Shown: positions 33,773 to 43,268, numbered from the stretch's first letter. The stretch is 64,000 nucleotides of DNA from Neobacillus niacini (GCF_000759675.1 NZ_BAWM01000152.1:186001-250000), one strand, 5' to 3'. Made by a program: numbers and translations. The notes: generated by a model not told the origin, from the sequence alone.

Positions 33773-34105
33773 CTATAAATTTTCACTTGTTGCATTTGTC
33801 AAAGAACGTTTTGTAATTTTCCAGTGAGAGGCATTCCAAATCGCCTCACCCTTATTTATTAACAATGCTTGAGGGGATTCGTGTTTAATTTCAAATTTCT
33901 CTGCAATTTCATTAGATAGTGGTCGTGCGTCTTGAACGGCTAAATAATAGGTTGGCACGCCTTGGTTTTCCCCTGCGTATTTTTCATATTCCTGATAGGC
34001 TGCATGACTAATTGGACAAGTTAAACTATGTTTTAAAAGGAAAAATTTATCTTTTTGCTTTAATAAGTCTTCAAATTGTTCTAATGTATCAATTTTTTTT
34101 AGCAT
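33773..34105 (-). CDS. ytxJ: Bacillithiol-system monothiol redox protein YtxJ
   Basis: A 110-residue thioredoxin-fold protein with a single active-site cysteine in HSLTCPIS, as in YtxJ/bacilliredoxin-like proteins that act in bacillithiol redox chemistry. It sits between ytxH and aroA as in B. subtilis. A TAGAGGATAGAAT ribosome site is weak. The partner substrate is unknown. Confidence 0.88.
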   Translation of the reverse strand: MLKKIDTLEQFEDLLKQKDKFFLLKHSLTCPISHAAYQEYEKYAGENQGVPTYYLAVQDARPLSNEIAEKFEIKHESPQALLINKGEAIWNASHWKITKRSLTNATSENL

Positions 34106-34124
34106 ATTCTATCCTCCAAATAAT

Positions 34125-34160
34125 AAACGGTGAAGTCATTCTATCACTTCACCGTTTTTG
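34125..34160. terminator. Terminator between ytxH and ytxJ
   Basis: AAACGGTGAAG/CTTCACCGTTT stem. The T run is better on the plus strand, so efficiency for ytxGH on the minus strand is uncertain. Confidence 0.55.
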
Positions 34161-34193
34161 ACACAAATAATTCGATTAATTTTTTGAAAATTC

Positions 34194-34562
34194 TTAATGT
34201 GTTACCTTATATTCTTCCTCTTCAAACGCTTTTTTTGCTTGTTCTAATTTTTTTCTTATCGCAAGTTCATCAACTGAACCTTCTTTATTTGCTTTTGGCA
34301 CACCACCAATTGGAATATAATTTTCTTCTTCTACATCCAGTGGTGTCCTTGTTTTATTCATTAGTTGAACCGTTTTTTCCTTTAATGTACCCGCTTGATT
34401 GTTAAGTGTACTTCGAATCTCTCTACCTGATTTAGGGGCTAAGAAGATTGCTGCAGCTGCACCCACAAGTCCGCCAATCAGTGCACCTAGGAAAAAACTG
34501 CTCGATGAGTCTTCACTTTTGTTTTGGTTTGTTTCTCGCAATTCGTAATCTTTACTACTCAT
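34194..34562 (-). CDS. ytxH: YtxH family general stress protein
   Basis: A 122-residue protein with one glycine/alanine-rich membrane helix (FFLGALIGGLVGAAAAIFLAP) followed by KSGREIR, the signature of the YtxH family, and a charged helical tail. ATG 34562 follows GGGAGG. In B. subtilis ytxGHJ belong to the general stress/SigH-dependent set. Biochemical function is unknown. Confidence 0.85.
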   Translation of the reverse strand: MSSKDYELRETNQNKSEDSSSSFFLGALIGGLVGAAAAIFLAPKSGREIRSTLNNQAGTLKEKTVQLMNKTRTPLDVEEENYIPIGGVPKANKEGSVDELAIRKKLEQAKKAFEEEEYKVTH

Positions 34563-34590
34563 AATGGATTCCTCCCTTATATAATAAATA

Positions 34591-35052
34591 CTATCTTGAT
34601 CTAACTCTCTTAATCTCCACATCATTACTTTCTTTTTTTACTTGCTTCTTAGCATTCCATTTATCTTTTAGTTCAAGGAAAACGTTACTCCATTGCACAA
34701 TTTGGGAGATTTTTTCTTTATTTTCTTCAACTTGTATATCAAAAGATTCTGTTAAAGTTTTTAATGTACCATTGAATTTATTTACTGTCGTCCCAACGTC
34801 TTTTACCACAGAGACAACACTATTTAAACTCTGTGATTTCTCCTGAATATCATCCGCAAGAGCATTCGTTTTCTGTAAGAGTACAGTCGTTTCTTGTGTG
34901 ACTCCATCCAACTGTTTTTCTAATCCAGTTAACGTTTTGGAAACACTTGATAGAGTTTCTTGGAGAGATTTTAGTGTTTTGGCTAAGTAAATGACAAGCA
35001 CTAAAAACGCAATCGCAATCAAAGCGACGCTTAAGTATAAAATAATTTCCAT
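34591..35052 (-). CDS. ytxG: DUF948 protein YtxG
   Basis: A 153-residue protein with an N-terminal membrane helix (IILYLSVALIAIAFLVLVIY) and a long heptad-rich coiled coil, typical of DUF948. It is first in the ytxGH pair. Function is unknown beyond stress association in B. subtilis. Confidence 0.85.
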   Translation of the reverse strand: MEIILYLSVALIAIAFLVLVIYLAKTLKSLQETLSSVSKTLTGLEKQLDGVTQETTVLLQKTNALADDIQEKSQSLNSVVSVVKDVGTTVNKFNGTLKTLTESFDIQVEENKEKISQIVQWSNVFLELKDKWNAKKQVKKESNDVEIKRVRSR

Positions 35053-35265
35053 TCTTTTTTACCTCCGCTTATATACCATTATGTATTACCTATCTCGAGC
35101 AGTGTTAAACCTGGATAGGTATCTTACACTACTTCAAGATGATTGTCTCATTTTCCTGCAATGGATTACAATACGTTTTACTATTAAGTTAAATATTTCT
35201 CACTTTATCAAGGAATCGGTTACAATAGATTATGTATTTACATTTTTTTGTTGGAGGCGTAAAAC

Positions 35266-36381
35266 ATGAGGGATCTACGTATTGAAAAACTAGCAAAAAA
35301 TTTAATCAACTACTCGGTAGAGCTGCAAAAGGGTGAAAAGGTTTTAATTGAAAACTTTGGCCTGCAGCGTGAGCTTGTTACAGCACTTGTTAAGGAAGCC
35401 TATCTTGCTGGTGGATATCCATTTGTACTTTTAAAGGACCAACAAGTAGACCGTGCTTTATTACTTGGTGCCCAGGAAGAACAATTCAATATGATTGCTG
35501 ATTTTGAAGCAAATGTTATGAGCAAAATGGATGCGTACATAGGCCTGCGATCTGGTGATAATATTAACGAGCAGGCTGATGTTCCAGACGATAAGGTGAA
35601 GATTCACGGCAATACGATTGGTAAAAAGGTTCATCGCGACATCCGCGTTCCGAAAACAAAATGGGTTGTCCTTCGCTACCCTACATCAAACATGGCCCAG
35701 TTAGCAAAAATGAGTACAGAGGCATTCGAGGACTTCTATTTTGATGTTTGTAATTTGGATTATGGAAAGATGGATAAAGCCATGGACAGCCTTGCCGAAT
35801 TGATGAACCGTACCGATAAAGTCCGTCTCACAGGACCTGGAACCGACCTTAGCTTCTCTATTAAAGATATCCCTGCAATAAAATGTGCTGGACATGCAAA
35901 TATTCCTGATGGAGAGGTATATACCGCACCAGTACGTGATTCAGTAAATGGAGTTATTTCTTATAATACCCCATCGCCTTATCAAGGGTTTACTTTTGAA
36001 AATGTAAAACTAACATTTAAGGATGGTAAAATTGTTGAGGCGGTTGCCAATGACACTGAGCGAATTAATAAAATATTTGATACAGATGAAGGGGCACGCT
36101 ATGTTGGAGAATTTGCTATCGGCGTTAATCCATATATCTTAAACCCAATGCAGGATATTTTATTTGATGAAAAAATCGCGGGCAGTTTCCACTTTACACC
36201 AGGTCAATGTTATGATGAGGCATTTAATGGTAATCACTCAAATATTCACTGGGATATGGTTAACATTCAGCGTCCAGAATATGGCGGGGGAGAAATCTAT
36301 TTCGATGATGTGTTGATTCGTAAAGACGGTCTTTTTGTTATTCCTGAATTAGAAGGATTAAACCCTGAAAATCTTAAATAA
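35266..36381 (+). CDS. ampS: M29 family aminopeptidase (AmpS-like)
   Basis: A metal-dependent aminopeptidase of 371 residues, AmpS/PepS type. Metal-binding regions are NIPDGEVYTAP, GEFAIGVNP, SFHFTPGQ and NHSNIHWDMV. A TTGGAGGCG site precedes the ATG. It lies on the opposite strand between ytxG and murC, genes that are adjacent in B. subtilis, and a repeat element follows, so it is an insertion relative to that order. Confidence 0.9.
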   Translation: MRDLRIEKLAKNLINYSVELQKGEKVLIENFGLQRELVTALVKEAYLAGGYPFVLLKDQQVDRALLLGAQEEQFNMIADFEANVMSKMDAYIGLRSGDNINEQADVPDDKVKIHGNTIGKKVHRDIRVPKTKWVVLRYPTSNMAQLAKMSTEAFEDFYFDVCNLDYGKMDKAMDSLAELMNRTDKVRLTGPGTDLSFSIKDIPAIKCAGHANIPDGEVYTAPVRDSVNGVISYNTPSPYQGFTFENVKLTFKDGKIVEAVANDTERINKIFDTDEGARYVGEFAIGVNPYILNPMQDILFDEKIAGSFHFTPGQCYDEAFNGNHSNIHWDMVNIQRPEYGGGEIYFDDVLIRKDGLFVIPELEGLNPENLK

Positions 36382-36384
36382 TTC

Positions 36385-36423
36385 AAAAAAGGATGTCCGT
36401 TTGGTTACGGGCATCCTTTTTTG
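36385..36423 (+). terminator. ampS terminator
   Basis: AAAGGATGTCCGT/ACGGGCATCCTTT stem plus T run. Confidence 0.85.
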
Positions 36424-36425
36424 TG

Positions 36426-36570
36426 GCTAGTTCCAGCGACCAGCGGCTAGTGTACTTCACCCTTTTCCCTACAATAAGTCAACATCGGATCGCTAACGCT
36501 CTCCGTGTTTCCTTTATCTCAGTCAAAGAGCTCCAGTCCATACGCCTCTAAACGGTCGCTTGCACTTTTC
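36426..36570. repeat. Dispersed intergenic repeat copy
   Basis: Resembles the complement of parts of 8537-8895: TCCAGCG and AGCGGCTAGTGT near the left, CCTTTATCTCAGT in the middle, CATACGCC and CACTTTTC at the right. It is degenerate and noncoding, between ampS and murC. Confidence 0.6.
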
Positions 36571-36573
36571 TTG

Positions 36574-37875
36574 TTATAGGGTTAACTGGTTTTCATAGGA
36601 TTCTTGGAATTTTTGGATATCTCCCGCACCCATAAAAATAATTACGCTATTTTTATGTTTCTCAAGCAAAGAGGTATTTTCTTCCAATAAAATTTCCGCA
36701 CCTTCAATTCTTGTCTGTAGATCTTTTATCGTCAGTTTTCCATGGTTTTCTCTTACAGAACCAAAGATTTCACACAAATACGTTTTATCCGCAAGTCTCA
36801 AGCTTTTTGCAAAATCCTCTAGAAAAGCCTGTGTTCTTGAAAAAGTGTGCGGCTGAAATACGGTTACAATTTCTCGGTCTGGGTACTTTTGATTAGCTGC
36901 ATCGATAGTAGCTTTTATTTCTGTTGGGTGATGGGCATAATCGTCAATTAAAATTTGTGACCCAATTCTTTTTTCGGAAAATCTTCTTTTCACACCTTGG
37001 AAGGTGTTCAATTCTTCCTTAACAATTGAAACATCGATTTCTTCATAGTGGCACACCCCAATAACAGAAAGCGCATTTAATACACTATGCTCACCGAAAG
37101 TAGGGATGGTAAACGTATCATAAAATGTATTACGAATAAATACATCAAATGTTGTTCCACTAGTACTTTTCACAAGATTTTTGGCTTGGTAGTCATTTTC
37201 CTCACCAAAACCATAAAACAATACAGGGACCTTTGCCTGGATTTTTTGAAGTTGTTCATCATCCCCATATGCGAATATCCCCTTCTTAACTTGAACAGCC
37301 ATTTCTTGAAATGCCGAAAAAACATCATCAATATTGGCGAAATAATCAGGATGATCGAAATCTATATTTGTCATGATCGCATAATCAGGAAAATAGGACA
37401 AAAAGTGTCTTCTGTATTCACATGCTTCAAAAACAAAATATTTAGAGCCCTCTTCGCCCTTACCTGTACCGTCACCAATTAAAAACGAAGTCGGCTTTGC
37501 GCCCTTAATGACATGCGCTAGCAGTCCAGTTGTAGACGTTTTACCATGTGCACCAGTAATAGCCACACTAGTGAAATTATGCATAAAATCGCCTAAAAAT
37601 CGGTGGTAACGAATAATCGGCAGCCCGAGCTTCATAGCCTCTTGAATTTCCTCGTGAGTATCAGGAAATGCATTACCAGCAATAATTGTCATCCCCGGCT
37701 TAACGTTTTCCTTATTAAAGGGGAGAATCTTTATTCCTGATTGTTCAAGGGCCAGTTGAGTAAAAAAGTGCTTTTCGACATCGGAGCCTTGTACATCGAA
37801 TTTCATATCATGGAGAACTTGTGCTAATGCACTCATTCCTGACCCCTTTATACCTACAAAATGGTAAATAGTCAT
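36574..37875 (-). CDS. murC: UDP-N-acetylmuramate--L-alanine ligase
   Basis: Adds L-Ala to UDP-MurNAc, the first cytoplasmic amino-acid addition of peptidoglycan synthesis. The 433 residues show the N-terminal VGIKGSGMSALA Rossmann site, the ATP loop ITGAHGKTSTTGL and the central ligase motif DDYAHHPTEI. ATG 37875 follows GGAGG by 8 nt, 15 bp inside a longer open frame. Confidence 0.97.
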   Translation of the reverse strand: MTIYHFVGIKGSGMSALAQVLHDMKFDVQGSDVEKHFFTQLALEQSGIKILPFNKENVKPGMTIIAGNAFPDTHEEIQEAMKLGLPIIRYHRFLGDFMHNFTSVAITGAHGKTSTTGLLAHVIKGAKPTSFLIGDGTGKGEEGSKYFVFEACEYRRHFLSYFPDYAIMTNIDFDHPDYFANIDDVFSAFQEMAVQVKKGIFAYGDDEQLQKIQAKVPVLFYGFGEENDYQAKNLVKSTSGTTFDVFIRNTFYDTFTIPTFGEHSVLNALSVIGVCHYEEIDVSIVKEELNTFQGVKRRFSEKRIGSQILIDDYAHHPTEIKATIDAANQKYPDREIVTVFQPHTFSRTQAFLEDFAKSLRLADKTYLCEIFGSVRENHGKLTIKDLQTRIEGAEILLEENTSLLEKHKNSVIIFMGAGDIQKFQESYENQLTL

Positions 37876-37944
37876 ATAAAGAACCTCCAACCAACGTCTA
37901 TCTGTAAAACAGTATATGACATCTATCTTGAAATGCTAATTTTT

Positions 37945-38095
37945 AAAGCGAAAAGCGGAAGCGCCTTGCACAGGGGCGACAGGCATTAGACAAGACGTCA
38001 AGAAGGTTGTTCTTTACCTTCTTGACGTCTTGGCTTATGACCCCGAGCCCCTAGGCGCTGCAGCTAGACAATACTAAAGCGCCCTGACGCTTTAA
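37945..38095. repeat. Dispersed intergenic repeat with central 17-bp hairpin
   Basis: The outer arms (GAAGCGCCTTGC...CAGGGGCGACAGGCAT and TTGGCTTATGACCCCGAGCC) match 8664-8790. The centre is a strong hairpin, AAGACGTCAAGAAGG/CCTTCTTGACGTCTT, differing from the 8.7-kb copy. It ends in GCGCC/GGCGC-type inverted termini. It occupies the murC-sftA gap (37876-38222), which otherwise holds only AT-rich DNA. Confidence 0.7.
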
Positions 38096-38222
38096 CTTGC
38101 TAACGAATAAAAATTTATAAGTGATTCACATTTAAGTATTATAACATTGTTCATCAATAAAAACTATTTGATACTTCATTATCATTATATTTTTTGTTTA
38201 TCTTAACAAAAAATACTTAAGA

Positions 38223-40769
38223 TTAGTTCATTGTACCAGCATCTTGCATGGACTCCAAGTCCTCCAATGTAATCAAGACCTCTCGTGGCTTACTGCCATT
38301 AGCACTGGTAATAAAACCATTTGATTCGAGCATATCCATTAATCTTGCTGCACGGTTATACCCGATTTTAAATCTCCTCTGTAAGCTAGAGGTCGAAGCA
38401 AGCCCCTGTTCAATAATAAATTCACAAGCTTCGTAAAAGAGCTCATCTTCTTCTTCTGTTACCTGTGCCTTTTTTAATAGTTCCTCTTGTTCAAACAAGT
38501 AATCAGGCTCCCGCTGATCTCTCACGTGCCCAACCACAAGGTCAATCTCCTCATCTGAAACAAAGGTGCCTTGTAGACGTACGGGCTTTGATGAGCCATT
38601 CTCTAAAAAGAGCATATCTCCTCGACCGAGTAATTTTTCAGCACCACTAATATCTATAATAGTGCGAGAATCCACCTGTGAAGAAACAGAAAAGGCAATC
38701 CGTGTTGGAATGTTGGCCTTAATTAATCCTGTAATGACATCCACAGACGGTCTTTGAGTAGCTACAATTAAATGAATTCCACATGCTCTTGCTTTTTGAG
38801 CAATCCTGCAAATCGCTTCTTCCACATCTGCAGGCGACATCATCATTAAATCTGCTAATTCATCAATAATGATTACAATAAACGGAAGTTTATCAGAATA
38901 TTGTTTATGCTTGATGGCAAGCTCATTAAATCGATTTATGTCGCGCACTCCTGAATGCGCAAATAACTCATAGCGTCTCTCCATTTCATCTACAGCCCAT
39001 TTCAAGGATGCGGTTGCTGCCTTTACATCCGTAATGACTGGACTAACTAAATGCGGAATTCGATTATAGGGAGCAAGCTCTACCATTTTAGGGTCAATTA
39101 ATAATAGCTTTAAATCTTCTGGACTAGCTTTAAATAATAAACTTACTAGTATGGTGTTAATACATACACTTTTACCAGAACCTGTTGCTCCAGCGATTAA
39201 CCCATGGGGCATTTTCTTTAAATCTGTAACAATCGGTTTTCCGGAAATATCAAGGCCTAGTACAGCAGTTAACGGAGAAGATGATTCTCGAAATACTGGG
39301 CTCTGTATAATTTCATTGATTAACACAGGACGTGATTTTTGGTTCGGTACCTCAATACCTATGGTATGTTTACCTGGAATGGGTGCTTCAATTCGTATAT
39401 CTCTGGCAGCAAGACTTAATTTAATATCATCGCTTAAATTTGTAATTTTGTTTACCTTAACCCCAGGCTCAGGTTGGACTTCGAAACGAGTCACAGCTGG
39501 TCCTTGAGTTACATTCACAACACTTGCACCGACATTAAAATTTTGCAAGGTTTGATTTAAAAGTTCTTCTTGGTATAATAACCATTCCGTATCGTCTTCT
39601 ACAATCACAGGAGGATTTAACAAGTTCATCCTAGGAAACTCATATAAACCTGATTCTACTAGGGGGTGTTCTATCGGCAAATCGGTTTTAGGCACTGATT
39701 CAACTTGGATATCTTGTTGAATCGTATTCGGTTCATCAACGATAACTTCAACTTTTGGAAGATCTGCATGAACTTCTTCTTTTGATTCGATATTGTCTGT
39801 CTTTAGCTTTACTTCAGGTGTTTCTTTCTTAATCTCTTCTTTTTCCTCAGGCAAAGTACTTCTTCTTTTTCTTTCTTCCCATTTTAACTTATCCTGTTTT
39901 AACATCATAACATTGAACGGAAGATGGGATCGTTTTCGGCTGTGTACCTTTCTAGGATCCTCCGATTGTTCTTCTACCTTGGTCTCATTTACTGGCGACT
40001 CTTCATTTACCTGGATCACTTCAGATATCGCAACGGCGGTCTCAGAGGCAGCTAGTTCAACTTCCGGCATAGTCTCTTGCTCTGATGCCTGAGTACTTGA
40101 ATCCAGCAGTTTTTCAGATTCATCATCTAGAAAATGGCTTAACTCATGCTCGACAACTTTATTTGAATGTCTAGCCGGTCTGCTAAACCCATAAATTGGT
40201 GAAGGAATTTCTGTCAGCTGGAACGGTTTTTTATTTATCGGAGGTGTAATTTTCTTATTTACCTGCTTATTCTTTGTTTCTGAACTTCTTATTTCTGAAC
40301 TTCTTATTTCTGAACTTCTTATTTCTGAACTTCTTGTTTCTGAACTTCTTATTTCTGAACTTCTTGTTTCTGAACTTCTTATTTCTGACCTTCTTGTTTC
40401 TGAACCGCTTGTTTCTGAACTTCTTATTTCTGACCTTCTTGTTTCTGAACCGCTTGTTTCTGAACTTCTTGTTTCTGAACTTCTTGTTTCTGAACTTCTT
40501 GTTACAGAACTTTTTACTTCAGAACGTTGCTCTACCCTCATTTGTCGGTTTGGTTTTTCAAATTTCACGATTGGAATTTCCGGTTTCAATTTGAAATGTA
40601 GTTGACCTTTAGGATACTGATAAGAAATTTTTGTATCTAGATGATGACTACCCTCGTTTATTTTATGAGGCAGCGACCTTACCTGCTGCTTGTTATGTAT
40701 GTCATAATCAGCATATTCATCTCCATTGTCCTTTATAAACTTTTGAAAAAAGTTTTGGATCCAACTCAA
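38223..40769 (-). CDS. sftA: DNA translocase SftA (FtsK/SpoIIIE family)
   Basis: Septum-associated DNA pump clearing chromosome ends during division. After a long charged linker of about 380 residues come the FtsK alpha/beta motor (Walker A GATGSGKSVCINT, Walker B FIVIIIDELADLM) and the C-terminal winged-helix gamma domain (FKIGYNRAARLMDMLESNGF). There are no membrane helices, as in soluble SftA. TTG at 40769 is chosen because it gives the family start MSW and follows AGAAAGAGTGAT; the frame is open to a GTG at 40799. The linker carries a 15-bp coding tandem repeat. B. subtilis also has ytpR nearby; it is absent here. Confidence 0.93.
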   Translation of the reverse strand: MSWIQNFFQKFIKDNGDEYADYDIHNKQQVRSLPHKINEGSHHLDTKISYQYPKGQLHFKLKPEIPIVKFEKPNRQMRVEQRSEVKSSVTRSSETRSSETRSSETSGSETRRSEIRSSETSGSETRRSEIRSSETRSSEIRSSETRSSEIRSSEIRSSEIRSSETKNKQVNKKITPPINKKPFQLTEIPSPIYGFSRPARHSNKVVEHELSHFLDDESEKLLDSSTQASEQETMPEVELAASETAVAISEVIQVNEESPVNETKVEEQSEDPRKVHSRKRSHLPFNVMMLKQDKLKWEERKRRSTLPEEKEEIKKETPEVKLKTDNIESKEEVHADLPKVEVIVDEPNTIQQDIQVESVPKTDLPIEHPLVESGLYEFPRMNLLNPPVIVEDDTEWLLYQEELLNQTLQNFNVGASVVNVTQGPAVTRFEVQPEPGVKVNKITNLSDDIKLSLAARDIRIEAPIPGKHTIGIEVPNQKSRPVLINEIIQSPVFRESSSPLTAVLGLDISGKPIVTDLKKMPHGLIAGATGSGKSVCINTILVSLLFKASPEDLKLLLIDPKMVELAPYNRIPHLVSPVITDVKAATASLKWAVDEMERRYELFAHSGVRDINRFNELAIKHKQYSDKLPFIVIIIDELADLMMMSPADVEEAICRIAQKARACGIHLIVATQRPSVDVITGLIKANIPTRIAFSVSSQVDSRTIIDISGAEKLLGRGDMLFLENGSSKPVRLQGTFVSDEEIDLVVGHVRDQREPDYLFEQEELLKKAQVTEEEDELFYEACEFIIEQGLASTSSLQRRFKIGYNRAARLMDMLESNGFITSANGSKPREVLITLEDLESMQDAGTMN
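40279..40505 (-). repeat. 15-bp coding tandem repeat in sftA linker
   Basis: About fifteen units of a 15-bp repeat encode the pentapeptide [TI]RSSE with variants TSGSE and TRRSE. It keeps frame, lies in the disordered N-terminal linker and creates long meaningless open frames on the other strand. Confidence 0.92.
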
Positions 40770-40862
40770 AACTATCACTCTTTCTACTATTACTATCACT
40801 CTATTTTAACAGGTATTATTACTTTTTCGACAAAAAATCTTAGAATAAGCAAAAAAGACCAC

Positions 40863-41681
40863 TTACCGTGATCCTTTTCCATCCTTATTTCGTGTCTTTC
40901 CTAATATAAAAATCGGTTCTAATTCTCCATCTTCATACAAAAAGGATAACGCCGTTATAGGTACACGTCCACTAGCAAAAAAGCTCATTGCCATTTGTGC
41001 TAAAACATCATAACCCGTATGGTTTTGAATATCAGCAATAATTAAGACATCCTGATGTGGAACGGCAAGGACCATTGTCCCTGTTATCTTTCGTTTCATA
41101 TCATTTAAGAAGCCTTTATTCAGAATCCTGCTTGCGTCATAACCATCGTTTGAATTAAGAAAATAAAAAGTATTACCTGCTACTTGATCCTCTTTTAATG
41201 AAGTTTTTAAAGACCTGACATTAAATAAGGCGATTTCTTTAATTCGACTTGCCTGCCATCCCTCTTTTTCCATGATTCGCGAATCAATTAATCGGTAAGT
41301 TGTCCCCATATCATATGCATAATATATTTTTGTTTCAGCAGTGTGATCATCTGTTAAGAATGGAACACTCTCTTCCGCTTCAAGCGGAAAAGATGTTGAG
41401 CGTATAACCGGAAAAATCTTTTTCTCATGGTCCGTTAGCTGGACTGTGTCGGTCATAGCCCTTAGTCCCTCTTCCACATAATAAACCACTTCATCAATTG
41501 CCTTTTCTTTCTCGGAATGCCATTTAGCAACAATACCACCCAGCGAGATGGTGATTCCTTTTCCAATCTTTTTATTTTCGATACGTAATTGATCCTTTTC
41601 ACGATCATATGTTATTAGCCGATCATCATCAGCTAAGCGTGATTCTAATTCTCTTTTCATTTTAATACTATCCATTTTCAT
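40863..41681 (-). CDS. ytpQ: DUF1444 protein YtpQ
   Basis: A 272-residue protein of the DUF1444 family, conserved in Bacillus next to sftA and ytpP. Recognisable parts are REKDQLRIENKKIGKGITISL near the N-terminus and LVVPHQDVLIIADIQNH-like strands near the C-terminus. A GGAGGG site precedes the ATG. No enzymatic motif is visible and the function is unknown. Confidence 0.87.
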   Translation of the reverse strand: MKMDSIKMKRELESRLADDDRLITYDREKDQLRIENKKIGKGITISLGGIVAKWHSEKEKAIDEVVYYVEEGLRAMTDTVQLTDHEKKIFPVIRSTSFPLEAEESVPFLTDDHTAETKIYYAYDMGTTYRLIDSRIMEKEGWQASRIKEIALFNVRSLKTSLKEDQVAGNTFYFLNSNDGYDASRILNKGFLNDMKRKITGTMVLAVPHQDVLIIADIQNHTGYDVLAQMAMSFFASGRVPITALSFLYEDGELEPIFILGKTRNKDGKGSR

Positions 41682-41730
41682 ATTAATCCCTCCATAACTA
41701 GGAGTTACCTACCTTCTTCATTGTACATTA

Positions 41731-41761
41731 AAAAACCTCCATCTCAAAAGAAGATGGAGGG
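41731..41761 (-). terminator. ytpP terminator
   Basis: CCTCCATCTTC/GAGATGGAGG hairpin followed by T6 on the minus strand. Confidence 0.85.
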
Positions 41762-41773
41762 TGGATGACTGAA

Positions 41774-42088
41774 TTATTTTAGACCATTAATAAATTCTTC
41801 TATTTCCTCTTGTGTTTTCCTATCTTTACTTACAAAGCGACCAAGCTCTTTCCCATTCTCGAAAGCAATAAAACTTGGAATACCGTATACATCTAACTGT
41901 TGGCATAAATCAATAAACTGATCCCTATCAACATGAAGAAAAGTAAATTCACTAAACTTCGCTTCTATATCTGGAAGTATAGGTTCGATAATTCGACAAT
42001 CGGGACACCAGTTTGCTGAAAACATAAAGATTGTTTTTCCTCCATCACGGAGTTGTTCAAATTGCTCCATAGATACTAAATTCTTCAA
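41774..42088 (-). CDS. ytpP: Thioredoxin family protein YtpP
   Basis: A 104-residue thioredoxin fold with the active site WCPDC and the cis-proline loop YGIPSF. The start is TTG 42088, with AAGGAGG 7 nt upstream. An ATG at 42115 in the same frame would place the ribosome site inside the gene, so it is rejected. The redox partner is unknown. Confidence 0.88.
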   Translation of the reverse strand: MKNLVSMEQFEQLRDGGKTIFMFSANWCPDCRIIEPILPDIEAKFSEFTFLHVDRDQFIDLCQQLDVYGIPSFIAFENGKELGRFVSKDRKTQEEIEEFINGLK

Positions 42089-42104
42089 ACGTAACGCCTC
42101 CTTC

Positions 42105-42617
42105 TTATTTTTCATTTACCACTGATTTAACTATTTGCGTCATTACTGCCGCTTCATTTTTCAAGCTGCTAGTTTTAATCAAAGTAGTAATCTTTGTACC
42201 ACCAATACCAATAGTCATTTCATTCATATCTTCTTCTAGTTTCTTTATGATTAGGTATCCAAACTGATTATTTTTTTTAAATTGTTGATTTATATCTAAG
42301 TCTTTATTTTGTGCAACAGTTGATTTATAAACTACATCGCTTACTTTATTTTCTTGCGGATTATTAAAAAGAATATATTGTTTTGATCCATTTTTTAAAA
42401 TAATGTTATTTGGAGATTCTTCTAGAATTTCATATCCAAAGGGCAAATAAAAGTTAATATTACCGCTTGTTTTATTTGTTTTTTTCGCCTTTTCATTTAG
42501 CGTTTCTTTCACTGCATCAATTGTTTCTTTACTTTCTGCTTTAAAATTTGTTTTTCCACAGGCACTAAGGAAGAGAACAGATACGATTACGATCAATATG
42601 GCATTAAAGAATTTCAG
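42105..42617 (-). CDS. Lipoprotein of unknown function, apparent CTG start
   Basis: The product would be a 170-residue lipoprotein, with a signal helix KFFNAILIVIVSVLF and lipobox LSAC, then an exported domain. The frame has no ATG, GTG or TTG at a sensible place. AGGAGG at codons 20-21 of the open frame is followed 9 nt later by CTG-AAA-TTC-TTT (42617-42615), so a CTG start fits best. The alternative TTG at 42689 has no ribosome site and would put a charged segment before the signal. It lies directly upstream of ytpP. The family is not recognised. Confidence 0.65.
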   Translation of the reverse strand: MKFFNAILIVIVSVLFLSACGKTNFKAESKETIDAVKETLNEKAKKTNKTSGNINFYLPFGYEILEESPNNIILKNGSKQYILFNNPQENKVSDVVYKSTVAQNKDLDINQQFKKNNQFGYLIIKKLEEDMNEMTIGIGGTKITTLIKTSSLKNEAAVMTQIVKSVVNEK

Positions 42618-42749
42618 CTTTCTTCGCCTCCTAATACGACAATTGATTGTCCTATCTATATCATACCTTTCATAATATTCAAAAGACAAGTCTTTTGTCG
42701 ATTTCTGTTGTCGAAAAAAGCATTTATTTCTTTAGTAGTAGTTAATTTT

Positions 42750-43268
42750 TCACTTCTTTGAGGCTTTTTGATAGTGCAACTGCCCTACTAGGAGATCCAT
42801 TATATGTGAAAACATCTCTGAACGATTAACTAAGCCATTGGTAAAGATTCCAACAGCCCCTTCTTTTTTACGAACATTTTCCTTTTTTGCATAGTCATCC
42901 ATGACCGGTCCAAGCTCTTCTCCGGCTCTTAATCGGTCCGCAATTTCAATGGGGAGGAGAAATCTAGCTCCCCCTGCAATAATTGGTTCCATATCTTTTG
43001 AGGCTAGGGCACCCCAATTACACAGAAGTAAACCTTGAGTGGATTCATGTACACCTCCCTCAAGCCCGATTCCTATTTCTCCGCTTCCCATTTCTAAAGC
43101 ACCAATTGCCCGATTGATTGCTCCTTTAATCGTTTCTTCATCTGAAAATGGCTGGTCACTTATACCAGATGGGATGTCTAACGATATAAACTCTGATTGT
43201 TGATACTGAAAAGCATTTTTTACGGCAGCAACTTTTGCAGGATTATTGGACCCTATAATTATTTTCAT
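42750..43268 (-). CDS. DUF84 / YjjX-type nucleoside triphosphatase
   Basis: A 172-residue protein that starts MKIIIGSNNPAKVAAVKNAF, the family hallmark, and has GIGLEGGV and TNGLVNRSEMF. YjjX-type members hydrolyse non-canonical ITP/XTP. ATG 43268 follows AGGAGAGG. It is cotranscribed with the M42 peptidase gene upstream. The exact substrate is inferred from family only. Confidence 0.82.
   Translation of the reverse strand: MKIIIGSNNPAKVAAVKNAFQYQQSEFISLDIPSGISDQPFSDEETIKGAINRAIGALEMGSGEIGIGLEGGVHESTQGLLLCNWGALASKDMEPIIAGGARFLLPIEIADRLRAGEELGPVMDDYAKKENVRKKEGAVGIFTNGLVNRSEMFSHIMDLLVGQLHYQKASKK

Noticed and set aside
36574..37890. murC start at 37890
   Set aside because: The GGAGG site lies just upstream of ATG 37875, after the 37890 codon.
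40274..40594. Open frame of FLNFL repeats opposite sftA
   Set aside because: It is the antisense reading of the 15-bp repeat encoding RSSE units.
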